From the IMG/VR virus record IMGVR_UViG_3300032893_000078, positions 1-48,073 of that record: a stretch of 48,073 nucleotides of DNA, one strand, 5' to 3'. Source of the stretch: a virus. Below the pieces are notes generated by a model. It searched no databases and was not told where the DNA came from. It saw only the letters and a program-made list of their open reading frames with translations. The translations under genes and the position numbers were made by a program. Each line of letters begins with the position of its first letter. Position 1 is the first letter of the stretch. Of this stretch, positions 7,100-14,640 are shown one piece after another.

Positions 7100-8425
7100 T
7101 CATACTTGCACCGTTCCTTGCACAACGACCCCATGAATCGCGCCGGCTTCTGTGTACTGGAAGGTAACGTCAGGCAAAAGCCTGTTACCTCGGTCGATCG
7201 GGTCAACGTCGGCCGCTGCTGGGGCTGAGACGGACGGGGCCGGGGTCGCGGCAATGTACCCGTTTTTGACACCCTGCGACATTGCCGCCAGGATCGCACC
7301 CTTGACTATCTCAATGCCCTGGTCGGTAAAGGGGACTTTTTCGACCGAGCTGAGCTTGGCCACGATATTGATCTGGACCGTGTTGTTCAGCCAGTCGCGG
7401 CCGCGCACCTGATCAAAGTACACGCCCGGTTTCGCGATCGTACCCCAGAACAGGAGGGGCAGACCAGCTAGGGTCTGGTAATACGAGACTCGGGCCGTCT
7501 CGAGGTTTGCGATCTGCGTGGCCGTCAAGAAATCAGAGGGTAGTGGGCCCGTGACGTTCTTTAAGTGCCACGTGTCGGCGCCAGGCACCGCCGTCAGACG
7601 TTGGCCGAGGATGCCAGCAGCCAATTTCCAGTCAAGGTCCTGATTCCAGATAACACCCGTACGGCCTGCAGAGCCGACTTTCAGGGTCAGGGCTACATTC
7701 CCTGCAGTCCCTGCAATGACTTTGTAATCACCTGTCTGCGCGGGGAAAATCGCGACCTGGTTAGCTTCAAGCCATGTGTCGGCTGCTTCAATCTCTGCCG
7801 CGCCAAACGAGTCAATCAGGAGCCCGTACCAGTCGGAATCGGCCGCTTTGATCGCGGTTAGGTCTGAGGCAATGCCCGGGTCCGTCGTAACATCTTCGAT
7901 CTGAATGGCCGCGTCAATGCTGGTATGGGTCGCGCAATGTCCTGGCGTTGCCGCGGTGACGACCACGTGGGTCGTGCTGGTTCCAGACGCTGTAACCGAG
8001 GCCACGGCCGCGGATATGGCCGAAGCAATGCCCGTGCATACGTCAGACAGCGCATGGCTTGATCCGACCGTGTAAGACCAGGACAGGCCGTCGATCTTGC
8101 CCGAGTAGATGTAGCCAACGTCCGTAACGGTCGGGGTATAGTTGATCGTCTGGGTCGGGGCGTGTGTTCTGCGACCGACCTTGAACTTCTGAACCCGCGG
8201 GTTTTGGCTGACCAGGGCAGTGGCCATCAGGTAGGCCGCGTCTGTGGTCGTGAACCCGTCCGAGATCATGTCCGCAGGTTTCGTGTAAACCCGGACTATG
8301 TCTGCAGAGGTCGTGAAATGCGTGTGATAGGCTGCAATCAGGGGAGTACCGAACCCGGCCTTTGTAAGCCCGCCAGCGCCTGCAATTGTTACGGTCAGCT
8401 GGACAATGTCGTCTAAAGATGCCAT
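7100..8425 (-). CDS. Tail sheath protein (DUF3383-like)
   Basis: A 441-aa protein from the ATG at 8425 (MASLDDIVQLTVTIAGAGGL...); a TTG one codon upstream is less likely. The opening with a repeated hydrophobic beta segment followed by FGTPLIAAYHTHF, and the C-terminal INIVAKLSSVEKVPFTDQGI, fit DUF3383 sheath proteins. Sheath subunits form the contractile outer cylinder. AAAAAGG lies about 10 nt upstream. Neighbours are the neck proteins upstream and the tube downstream. The protein is Thr/Ala/Val-rich, as expected for a virion protein. Confidence 0.88.
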   Translation of the reverse strand: MASLDDIVQLTVTIAGAGGLTKAGFGTPLIAAYHTHFTTSADIVRVYTKPADMISDGFTTTDAAYLMATALVSQNPRVQKFKVGRRTHAPTQTINYTPTVTDVGYIYSGKIDGLSWSYTVGSSHALSDVCTGIASAISAAVASVTASGTSTTHVVVTAATPGHCATHTSIDAAIQIEDVTTDPGIASDLTAIKAADSDWYGLLIDSFGAAEIEAADTWLEANQVAIFPAQTGDYKVIAGTAGNVALTLKVGSAGRTGVIWNQDLDWKLAAGILGQRLTAVPGADTWHLKNVTGPLPSDFLTATQIANLETARVSYYQTLAGLPLLFWGTIAKPGVYFDQVRGRDWLNNTVQINIVAKLSSVEKVPFTDQGIEIVKGAILAAMSQGVKNGYIAATPAPSVSAPAAADVDPIDRGNRLLPDVTFQYTEAGAIHGVVVQGTVQV

Positions 8426-8440
8426 CAATAACAGGCCTTT

Positions 8441-8995
8441 TTATGGTGTTGGAACGTCGGCCGATACCGTACCGGACACGTGTTCTATGATGCCTACCGG
8501 TAAGCCTAGCACGTTTTGTGCATAGGTGAAGTCAAGGTCGACTGACCCATACGAGGCCATGTGGTCGTCCTGGACTAATTCCTGCTGGGCAATCGGATGA
8601 ATACGGATCAAGGCTAAACCTAGAGTCCGGAACGCGTCCCGGGTCGTCTGGTCCCAGAGCCGGGTTGTGATATTGGTCAACCACTGCAAGCACCAGGTTG
8701 TGTCAGTGGACTCGAGGGACTTTGCCTGTATCTGTAGGGTTAGCTTTTTCTGGGACTGCAGGTTGGCCTGGGTCAGGCCTGTCGTGCCGTTGTACGTGCG
8801 CACGGCCCCGTCCTTGCCGTAACCCTCGTAGTGGATCACGCGCATGTAGATCCCGGCCTGGGTCGTTGGACTGATGAAAGGTACGTCTCGATTGTACCAA
8901 CACACGACCCCGTCAGCTAAGGGTACGGACAGGTCCGGGGCCGCGAGCATGCGCACGAGATTGACCAGGCCTGGGGCTACTGTCGTCCAGTTCAT
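8441..8995 (-). CDS. Tail terminator/neck protein (LIC_12616-like)
   Basis: A 184-aa protein that opens MNWTTVAPGLVNLVRMLAAP and has CWYNRDVPFISPTTQAGIYM, a pattern shared by neck proteins that sit between the head completion protein and the sheath gene in DUF3383-type myoviruses. The start overlaps the stop of the previous gene by ATGA (8992-8995). Such proteins cap the tail tube so it can join the head. The role is inferred mainly from order. Confidence 0.7.
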   Translation of the reverse strand: MNWTTVAPGLVNLVRMLAAPDLSVPLADGVVCWYNRDVPFISPTTQAGIYMRVIHYEGYGKDGAVRTYNGTTGLTQANLQSQKKLTLQIQAKSLESTDTTWCLQWLTNITTRLWDQTTRDAFRTLGLALIRIHPIAQQELVQDDHMASYGSVDLDFTYAQNVLGLPVGIIEHVSGTVSADVPTP

Positions 8996-9456
8996 GTTAC
9001 CTTGCCTCGAATGCTCGACCTAAGCTGCCCTGTGTCTATGAGGGGTGTTTCCTTGGCATGCCCGTGCCGTGCCTTTTGCCGTAAGGTGCTAGGGGCCAAG
9101 GGCGGCTCGATGCCTGCTGCGATCCGGGCCTGGACTTGACCCACGGCCCAGGCTGCGAATCGGGTCAAGGCCGTGTCTAGATATTCCGGGTTCCTGACAG
9201 CTGGCTGGCAGATCTTGAACAGGGTTTTGCGGTTCTGCTCCAGGCTCTGGTCAAACCAGTCTGCAATGAAAGAGCGACGAGGGACACCAAATCCAAACTC
9301 ATGAAACCCGCCGATTTCAGCTACAGTGGCCCCGGTCGTGCCCTTGTGTGGCTCTGCCCCCTCTGCCTCGTGAATCCCGACAGAGACCACGCGACCCCGG
9401 GGCAGATTCTTGAACGGGTCCTTACCGCGGCCTGAGTCTTTGAGGGAAAAGCTCAC
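8992..9456 (-). CDS. Virion morphogenesis / neck protein (HK97 gp10-like)
   Basis: A 154-aa protein containing VAEIGGFHEFGFGVPRRSFI, the motif of phage virion morphogenesis and HK97 gp10-like neck proteins, and the terminal LAPSTLRQKARHGHAKETPL followed by IDTGQLRSSI, which is also typical. It is coupled by ATGA on both sides (9453-9456 and 8992-8995). It likely helps close the head-tail joint. The call is supported by both motifs and by gene order. Confidence 0.85.
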   Translation of the reverse strand: MSFSLKDSGRGKDPFKNLPRGRVVSVGIHEAEGAEPHKGTTGATVAEIGGFHEFGFGVPRRSFIADWFDQSLEQNRKTLFKICQPAVRNPEYLDTALTRFAAWAVGQVQARIAAGIEPPLAPSTLRQKARHGHAKETPLIDTGQLRSSIRGKVT

Positions 9457-9734
9457 GTAATCGAGATCCCAGACACCCGGGCTCGCATGAGCTCGGACAG
9501 TGTCTTGCCATACTGGGTCGTACCGTCGTCGTTGACCATGCGCGCGTTCTTGCCGGCCGGGGAGACGGCTATGAGGTGTGCTGTAGCTAGTCCGTGCGCT
9601 ACGTCGTACGCAGTGCCTAACTGGTCCGAGGGGCCCACGAGGCTTGCGGCAGCGTCGTCCAGGTAGGCCTGAACGAACGAATCAGGGGCCGTCCGGAATT
9701 CGGGGTAGCGCGTACGAAATTGGGTCAGGGTCAT
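9453..9734 (-). CDS. Head-tail connector (DUF4054-like)
   Basis: A 93-aa protein from the ATG at 9734 (MTLTQFRTRYPEF...), preceded by AAAGGA at 7 nt; a longer frame to 9785 would run through a hairpin and is rejected. It has the DUF4054 pattern: short helix with FRTRYPEF, FVQAYLDDAAASL, then a helical AHGLATAHLIAV segment and KTLSELM. These small proteins bind the portal and form the connector. It is the first gene of the tail transcription unit. Confidence 0.78.
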   Translation of the reverse strand: MTLTQFRTRYPEFRTAPDSFVQAYLDDAAASLVGPSDQLGTAYDVAHGLATAHLIAVSPAGKNARMVNDDGTTQYGKTLSELMRARVSGISIT

Positions 9735-9750
9735 GCGAAATCCTTTACGC

Positions 9751-9786
9751 GGTGCGAACAAGATTTCGCACCAATCACTTCGCACC
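9751..9786. promoter_or_regulatory. TTCGCACC/GGTGCGAA hairpin and repeats in tail operon leader
   Basis: GGTGCGAA (9751-9758) and TTCGCACC (9765-9772) form an 8-bp inverted repeat with a 6-nt loop. TTCGCACC occurs again at 9779-9786, and TGCGAAA at 9734-9740 next to the start codon is a partial copy. This block lies in the leader of the tail transcription unit and could be an operator or RNA hairpin. Confidence 0.5.
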
Positions 9787-9849
9787 TTGCGGGCCGATAT
9801 TGATTTTCGCGGGATTTATGCTCGGCTCTGCCAGGCATGCCAATTGCAA

Positions 9850-9857
9850 TAAAGTAT
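9850..9857. promoter_or_regulatory. Overlapping divergent -10 boxes between tail operon and small-gene cassette
   Basis: On the plus strand TAAAGT (9850-9855) is followed by 5 nt and the ATG at 9861. On the minus strand TGCTATACT places a -10 TATACT at 9857-9852, which would start the tail operon transcript about 110 nt before the ATG at 9734. The two hexamers overlap, so the two directions probably compete. Confidence 0.5.
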
Positions 9858-9860
9858 AGC

Positions 9861-10025
9861 ATGACCAAGCAAGAAGCTCGTATCATCAATAAACAGATTG
9901 CCCGCTACTCGTTCCAGTCTCGGATGGCTGCACAGTGCGGAAACAGAAGGCTAGCCAAGCATAATTTCAAGCAGGCGGAGAAAGCCCGTCTGTTTGCTCT
10001 CGAACTTCTGTTTTTGGCCCTGTAG
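9861..10025 (+). CDS. Hypothetical 54-aa basic protein
   Basis: This small helical, basic protein starts MTKQEARIINKQIARYSFQS and is rich in K, R, Q and A. The ATG at 9861 is chosen because a -10 (TAAAGT) ends five bases before it; a frame extension to 9837 crosses that box. It is the first gene of a three-gene plus-strand cassette set within minus-strand virion genes. The function is unknown; a nucleic-acid-binding role would fit the charge but is a guess. Confidence 0.6.
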   Translation: MTKQEARIINKQIARYSFQSRMAAQCGNRRLAKHNFKQAEKARLFALELLFLAL

Positions 10026-10282
10026 TCGAAAGGATAGCACATGACCAAATGCCGTTGCGGATATGATCCGGTCCTAGACGACCCCAACCTACAGCATCCG
10101 TGTCATCGTTGCGGTCAACCCGCAAAAGAGAGGTTCTATAGTGCTCAGCCGGCACACCTTGCGGGTGTCCAGGTCAAGTTCGCTGTGTCCCAGACCTGGG
10201 CGTGCGACTCGTGCTGGACCTGGTTTAAAAATTTAGGCCCTGTAGTCGATTTCTATTGAACGCAGAAAGGATAGCACATGAC
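10016..10282 (+). repeat. Duplicated intergenic element before the second and third cassette genes
   Basis: GGCCCTGTAGTCGA occurs at 10016-10029 and 10236-10249, and GAAAGGATAGCACATGAC at 10028-10045 and 10265-10282. A related AAAAATTTAGGCCCTGT is at 10227-10243 and 10691-10707. Each copy holds the ribosome binding site AAAGGA and the start codon of the following gene, so the genes appear to have been added with their own 5' segment. Confidence 0.75.
10041..10259 (+). CDS. Small zinc-binding protein (72 aa)
   Basis: The 72-aa product has CRCG near the N-terminus (residues 4-7), HPCHRCG around residue 20 and CDSC around residue 55, a set of Cys/His pairs that suggests one or two zinc sites. 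It starts MTKCRCGYDPVLDD with AAAGGA 8 bases upstream, within the duplicated 5' element. I do not recognise a family. Many phages carry such small zinc ribbons near moron-like cassettes. It ends 18 nt before the third gene. Confidence 0.65.
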   Translation: MTKCRCGYDPVLDDPNLQHPCHRCGQPAKERFYSAQPAHLAGVQVKFAVSQTWACDSCWTWFKNLGPVVDFY

Positions 10283-10670
10283 GCACCAACAACAGAGGAG
10301 CTCCAAAATGATTAATTATACACCGCACACTGTCACAGTCCGTGACGCACTTGGCATTGATCATATATTCCCGCCGAGCGGTATCGTCCCACGCGTAGCC
10401 ATGGTGACGACACCATCGGCGCCGCTCGAAGATGGGACTCCTGTGATCACCGTGCGCTACGGGGACGCGCGGCTCCCAGAGGGCCATACTGGGCCTTGTA
10501 TCGTCAGTACGATGTTTGCCGATGCATACTTAGGGCAGCACGACAGCGAGTATGACGAGCAGTATATGCACGACCACGGTATAGCCATTTTCGTGCCCGA
10601 TAGCGGGCCGTCCGCAATCAGAGAAAATGGGCAAATCGTAGCTGTCCGCTCGCTCATTAGGCGAGCGTGA
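10278..10670 (+). CDS. Conserved hypothetical phage protein (NYTPHTVTV family)
   Basis: A 130-aa product (or 120 aa from the ATG at 10308, which has GAGGAG at 7 nt). It has NYTPHTVTVRDALGIDHIFP, then GHTGPCIVSTMFADAY and a final FVPDSGPSAIRENGQIVAVR. This layout, with a TPH motif at the start, a central IVS motif and a P-x-x-x-R-x-x-G end, is one I know from short proteins in many phages and bacteria with no known function. Third gene of the plus cassette, followed by a two-way terminator. Confidence 0.7.
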   Translation: MTHQQQRSSKMINYTPHTVTVRDALGIDHIFPPSGIVPRVAMVTTPSAPLEDGTPVITVRYGDARLPEGHTGPCIVSTMFADAYLGQHDSEYDEQYMHDHGIAIFVPDSGPSAIRENGQIVAVRSLIRRA

Positions 10671-10697
10671 ATGTGTGGCTGCTTACTAAGAAAAATT

Positions 10698-10725
10698 TAG
10701 GCCCTGTCCAGGTGACCAGGGCCTA
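10698..10725. terminator. Bidirectional terminator between cassette and capsid gene
   Basis: A 9-bp stem TAGGCCCTG/CAGGGCCTA (10698-10706 with 10717-10725) has a 10-nt loop. On the minus strand it is followed by AATTTTTC, a good terminator tail for the capsid transcript. It also stops plus transcripts of the small cassette. Confidence 0.75.
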
Positions 10726-10747
10726 GGGGTTTCAGGACGGTAAGGGA

Positions 10748-11815
10748 TCAGGTCGTGACGTTGCTGACGTCAAGGTAGAACATGGCACCGGGCTGATAGA
10801 CCTTAGTCCCGCCGCAACGTGCGTGGCACGCTACTTCAAAGTTCAAGGCCTCCTGCTGCGCGGGAAGTTGCTCGAAATCAATCGGGACGACCGCTTCCAG
10901 GACTTCCGGGTCACGCTTGTAGAAGATGTTGCGATGGTAGCCGCTGTACGTGCTGCCGTCCGTGCCCGCGCCGTCAAGCCTCCACCAAGGCTCTGCATTC
11001 TTGATCCAAGGGTTATTTTCGAGGATGTAGTCCAGGATCGTGACGTTCAGGGCGGTCGTGCCCAAGACCATCGGGGTCGTGCTGAGTTTGCCGTACAGGG
11101 CCGTTGGGATCAGCCAGGTGTCAACATCCCAAATTTGCTTCGTGCTGCTGAACACGTAGGCAGTTGCGGCGTTGATCGCACTGGAAATCTTGACCGGGTC
11201 GATGGGCGTTGCCTGGGCCAACCAAGCATCAGCAGCCTTGGCAGGCGTAATGAGCGCGTTATTTACGAACCCGCCCAGCTCGCTCGCTTGCTGTCCGCCC
11301 TGGGCCGACGTAAGCCGGACACCGAAGCAGAGTAGCTCGTCAATGGCCGTGTTCATCGCACGTCGGGCCGCTTGCGCTTTCTTTTCCGTGAGGGGCACGT
11401 TCAAGCGGGCCGCTTGTCGCAGCTCGGTCAGGGTCCAGCCGTAGCTTTCACCCAACGAGACCACGCGCCCGCCCTGCTCCTTAGCGTTCGTCTCGACCCT
11501 GGGCAGTTGCTTGGTATCGGGATTGACGATCGCGGCCTGGCCGGTGCTGTCATAGATAAAGTAGACATAGGAGTCCACGTCGGCCGGCACGTCCGTTGCC
11601 AAGGGCAAGTACTTGAGCGTGTTCAGCGGGGCATACTTGACGTCGTACGTCTTGCTCTTGACATACTCCAACTGACGAGTAAGGAACATGGTTGCGTTAG
11701 CAACCGGGTCCGCATCAAATCGGAGCTCACCGAGCCGGGAATCAGTCCGGACCGTGTTGGTCGGCAACTCGGAGCCGATGATTGCGAGAATCGAAGCAGG
11801 GAAGATATTGATCAT
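10748..11815 (-). CDS. Major capsid protein (DUF2184-like)
   Basis: A 355-aa protein with the DUF2184 pattern: VNPDTKQLPRVETNAKEQGG, then YGWTLTELRQAARLNVPLTE, then KAQAARRAMNTAIDELLCFG. The C-terminal RNIFYKRDPEVLEAVVPIDF is shared by this HK97-fold group. It has a strong ribosome binding site AAGGAA nine bases before the ATG at 11815 and ends just before a terminator, fitting a highly expressed gene. Upstream neighbours are the cement-like protein and the protease/scaffold. Confidence 0.88.
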   Translation of the reverse strand: MINIFPASILAIIGSELPTNTVRTDSRLGELRFDADPVANATMFLTRQLEYVKSKTYDVKYAPLNTLKYLPLATDVPADVDSYVYFIYDSTGQAAIVNPDTKQLPRVETNAKEQGGRVVSLGESYGWTLTELRQAARLNVPLTEKKAQAARRAMNTAIDELLCFGVRLTSAQGGQQASELGGFVNNALITPAKAADAWLAQATPIDPVKISSAINAATAYVFSSTKQIWDVDTWLIPTALYGKLSTTPMVLGTTALNVTILDYILENNPWIKNAEPWWRLDGAGTDGSTYSGYHRNIFYKRDPEVLEAVVPIDFEQLPAQQEALNFEVACHARCGGTKVYQPGAMFYLDVSNVTT

Positions 11816-11830
11816 CTTAGTGGTTCCTTA

Positions 11831-12376
11831 TTACGCCGAGGGTCCGGTCGGTCCGGTCGGGCCAACGACAGCCACACCAGCCGAGAAGTTGACCTCCAGC
11901 AGGGCCAAGCCAGCACCCGTGCGGGTCGTGCGCCAGCGGGCGTAGTCTACAGCAATGTTATTGCTGTCTGCCGTAACGCCGAACCGACCGCGGTTTGCAT
12001 CGTTCGCAATGTGGACCGAGGCCTGTTGCTGGTCGTTGACCGATTCCAGAGCGTATGCCCAGACCCAGCCCTTGCGCACAATGTGCACGTTTTGACCAGA
12101 GCGGTAGCCGGTCGTGCCCGAGCCAACGTAATCGGATCGTAGCGAAACACCAACCATGCGCGCCACGTCAGCAGCCGAGGCTGGAAGGGCCAAGCTGTTG
12201 GGGGTCGCGGCCGCACTGAACACGCCAAGGCCGAACCCGATATCTAGGGTTGCATGCCCGGTCCCCGCATCAAGCGCGTCAAGTTCGTCTTGGAACGAAT
12301 AGAGCGTTCCCTCTTGTCCGACCGGGTAGACCGCGTCAAACGTGGTTTGAACTGCAGAAGTGGTATCAAGGGTCAT
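11831..12376 (-). CDS. Capsid decoration/cement-like structural protein
   Basis: A 181-aa protein rich in Ala, Gly, Thr and Val and predicted beta. It starts MTLDTTSAVQTTFDAVYPVG and ends in a collagen-like tail VVGPTGPTGPSA. It lies directly between the protease/scaffold gene and the major capsid gene, the usual place of head decoration or cement proteins in this phage group. GGAAC lies upstream of the ATG. The GPTGPTGP end may be surface exposed. The role is from position and composition. Confidence 0.7.
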   Translation of the reverse strand: MTLDTTSAVQTTFDAVYPVGQEGTLYSFQDELDALDAGTGHATLDIGFGLGVFSAAATPNSLALPASAADVARMVGVSLRSDYVGSGTTGYRSGQNVHIVRKGWVWAYALESVNDQQQASVHIANDANRGRFGVTADSNNIAVDYARWRTTRTGAGLALLEVNFSAGVAVVGPTGPTGPSA

Positions 12377-12377
12377 C

Positions 12378-13553
12378 TTATCGTTCCTTGGAGTGCATCA
12401 GGGGCATGCGGCTCGCATCAGTGCGTTCCGCTGTTTCGTCGTCCCCGTCCTTGTCTTTCATCTTGGACGGGAAATCCTTATTTTTCATCGCGTCAAGGCG
12501 CGCGGGCAGGGTCGTGATAGAATCGGCGCGCACGCCACTCTCGACCGCGTGCTCATACAGGGCCCGGACGTAGTCATCAGACCGGCCGTCGGCCTTAAAC
12601 TCGGGCTTGAGTGCAGTCACGACCTGGACCATGATCTCTCGTGAGGTCATGGGCACGTTCTTGTCCCCATCCTTACGGGTAAAGGGCTCATTGTTGCCCA
12701 AGATCTTGTGAGCAGACTCGATCAGCTGCGCACGGGCTTCTACGGCCGCATCAAAGCGCGCCGGGTCCGTCGCCTCTGCCAGCTTGGCATTGGTATCGGC
12801 CAGAGTCTTCTCTGCCGCGTCGGCGCGCGTCTTCTCTGCGAGGGCTTGACCGGCCGCGGTCCCTGCCTCGGTCTCGGCCTTGGTCACTTTGCTGGCACAG
12901 TCCTTGCGTACCGTGTCCAGCTCTTTGTCCAGGGCCTCGAACAGCTCCGGGGCAACCTCAAAATCTTTGCCGTCAAGTCGAATCTTTTTCATTTTTTCCT
13001 GGAAATCGTCAACGTACGTGCTACTGTCAAGACGTAGCGCCACATCACTGCCGGCGCGGCCCCAATTCTTAGGACCGATACCCACATGATTATACCGGAT
13101 ATTTTTCTGGATGCAATCGTACGGCTGGCCATCGAATGTTCCGGCCGTCTGGTCTATGTCACAGGTGTAACCACATGACAGTTCCGACAGGTCCCCAGAG
13201 TCAATGCGCGCCAGAGTTTCCGCGTCCTGTACCACGACCTGAGATTCGACATAGCGTCGTCCGTCAAACTTCGGTCTGCCCGACACGTGTCCGCGCTGCA
13301 GGGTCCTGTAATTATCGGGTTTTACTAGATCCGGATGACCTTCAATTAGGGGCGCGTCCCGCAGGGTCTCCAGGCTGTCCGCTCTGGCCACCTCGTCCGG
13401 GGTTCTGAGCTCGCGGCGCAAGGATCCGTCTTCATTCCGATACACGAATATACCCGTACGTGTGAGGCGGGCGTCAATCCGAGCCCCACCCTGAGGGGTC
13501 CTGATCACTTTGTTGCCGGCCAGCCGAGATAGGTCAAAACGGGTAACGGTCAT
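12378..13553 (-). CDS. Prohead protease/scaffold fusion (DUF2213-like)
   Basis: A 391-aa protein from the ATG at 13553 (MTVTRFDLSRLAG...), which overlaps the stop of the previous gene (ATGA). The N-terminal 190 residues carry the DUF2213 pattern: ARLTRTGIFVYRNEDGS, APLIEGHPDL, RGHVSGRP and ELSCGYTCDID. The segment from about 210 to 310 is Ala/Glu/Lys-rich coiled coil, as in scaffolding proteins, and the end is charged. It probably matures the prohead and shapes capsid assembly. A frame extension to 13601 is rejected. Confidence 0.82.
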   Translation of the reverse strand: MTVTRFDLSRLAGNKVIRTPQGGARIDARLTRTGIFVYRNEDGSLRRELRTPDEVARADSLETLRDAPLIEGHPDLVKPDNYRTLQRGHVSGRPKFDGRRYVESQVVVQDAETLARIDSGDLSELSCGYTCDIDQTAGTFDGQPYDCIQKNIRYNHVGIGPKNWGRAGSDVALRLDSSTYVDDFQEKMKKIRLDGKDFEVAPELFEALDKELDTVRKDCASKVTKAETEAGTAAGQALAEKTRADAAEKTLADTNAKLAEATDPARFDAAVEARAQLIESAHKILGNNEPFTRKDGDKNVPMTSREIMVQVVTALKPEFKADGRSDDYVRALYEHAVESGVRADSITTLPARLDAMKNKDFPSKMKDKDGDDETAERTDASRMPLMHSKER

Positions 13554-13768
13554 TTGTGCGACACATCCCCCTGGCCTTTCATCCACCAGGCAAGTGCCCA
13601 CGGATTGTCAATCTCCTCGTGGGATTTCATGGCCTTGACCGTGCCCTCCCAACCGGGCGGGGCAGCGTCTGTCTTTACGGTCTTGGTGTGCAACAGTGGG
13701 GCCTGGTGCCGCTTGGTCGCATCAAATCGCCCCTTAGTGCGTATGTTGGTACGATCGTTGAATGCCAC
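13550..13768 (-). CDS. Small conserved phage protein (NPWALAWWMKGQG motif)
   Basis: A 72-aa basic protein ending VKAMKSHEEIDNPWALAWWM-KGQGDVSHK, a C-terminal motif I know from small phage proteins next to capsid genes, with no assigned function. The GTG at 13768 sits six bases after a -10 TAGACT, so translation is probably leaderless. It is coupled by ATGA to the protease/scaffold gene. It could be a head assembly helper; that is inference. Confidence 0.65.
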   Translation of the reverse strand: MAFNDRTNIRTKGRFDATKRHQAPLLHTKTVKTDAAPPGWEGTVKAMKSHEEIDNPWALAWWMKGQGDVSHK

Positions 13769-13774
13769 AACTTG

Positions 13775-13780
13775 AGTCTA
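13775..13780 (-). promoter_or_regulatory. -10 box for the capsid operon (leaderless layout)
   Basis: TGCTAGACT: -10 TAGACT at 13780-13775, then CAAGTT and the GTG at 13768. No clear -35 is visible. It would drive the 72-aa gene, protease/scaffold, cement and major capsid genes. Confidence 0.6.
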
Positions 13781-13824
13781 GCACAACCGGCTCCCTGGTG
13801 TGTTTCAGGGGTTCTTGCCAGCTG

Positions 13825-14640
13825 TCATTCAAGCTCTGGAAGGTAGGGAATTGCCACACAGCGGCACTGATACCAGGTCCCTGGATTTCCCCTGGCCTCT
13901 GTCCTTTGATCAACCACGGGTGGGTCCGCGTACTTCTGTCGGGTCCCCTCCAGGATCTGGTGGTCCTTGCGCACACTGCTGTCCTTACTGGTTGACCACA
14001 CATATTCAGTAATGCCGACAGATTGGTGCACGTCCTGTGTCAGCTGCGCGTTCAGTTTCAGGGTCTGGTCACGTGCGATCAGGGCAGCCCTGGACCGCGT
14101 AACGCCGAACGTTGCCTCCAATTCGGCCGCAGTATCCTCGACCCGGGCCCCGTCATACTCTTCCAGCGTGTCCCTAACCCGACCCAGCATTTCGTTAGAC
14201 ATGCCCGTAATCAGGTCAACGTTCTGCTGACGCCAGGCCTCGACCGTGTGTCCCAGCGGCAGGACGTCCGTATTTTTCAGCCCTATGACCCGGGTCGCCT
14301 CCCGGGTGACGTGGTCCGCGACCATGCCCCCCACTTGTGGTAGAGGGATCTGGAGCGCCCTCTGGTTCAGCGCGACCGCGACCGGGCCGAGCTGGCGCCT
14401 GACCGTGCCTAGTTTCAGGGGTCCTATGAGCAAGGCATCGGTTCGGACACCAAACACGTCTGGCCAATGCTGGTTCACGACCTCTCGTACCAGCCTCTCG
14501 AAGTCCTGGGCCCACAGGGCCATGGCCCCGACGTACCGGCGCTCAGCCGCGGTCGGCAGTTTGGGCCGGGGCACGGCCTTCTGACGACGCGCCTTGGCCC
14601 TGGACTTGAGCCAGTCAGTAAGTGCTGTTCTCAGGATCAT
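13825..14640 (-). CDS. Head morphogenesis protein (SPP1 gp7 / Mu gpF-like)
   Basis: A 271-aa protein. Its second half has the phage head morphogenesis pattern: RSRAALIARDQTLKLNAQLT, then VWSTSKDSSVRKDHQILEGT and a final NPGTWYQCRCVAIPYLPELE. The PG-x-x-x-x-C-R-C end is diagnostic for the SPP1 gp7/Mu gpF domain. These minor head proteins act with the portal in early head assembly. The start overlaps the 3' end of the glycosyltransferase gene by 26 nt in another frame. Confidence 0.85.
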   Translation of the reverse strand: MILRTALTDWLKSRAKARRQKAVPRPKLPTAAERRYVGAMALWAQDFERLVREVVNQHWPDVFGVRTDALLIGPLKLGTVRRQLGPVAVALNQRALQIPLPQVGGMVADHVTREATRVIGLKNTDVLPLGHTVEAWRQQNVDLITGMSNEMLGRVRDTLEEYDGARVEDTAAELEATFGVTRSRAALIARDQTLKLNAQLTQDVHQSVGITEYVWSTSKDSSVRKDHQILEGTRQKYADPPVVDQRTEARGNPGTWYQCRCVAIPYLPELE

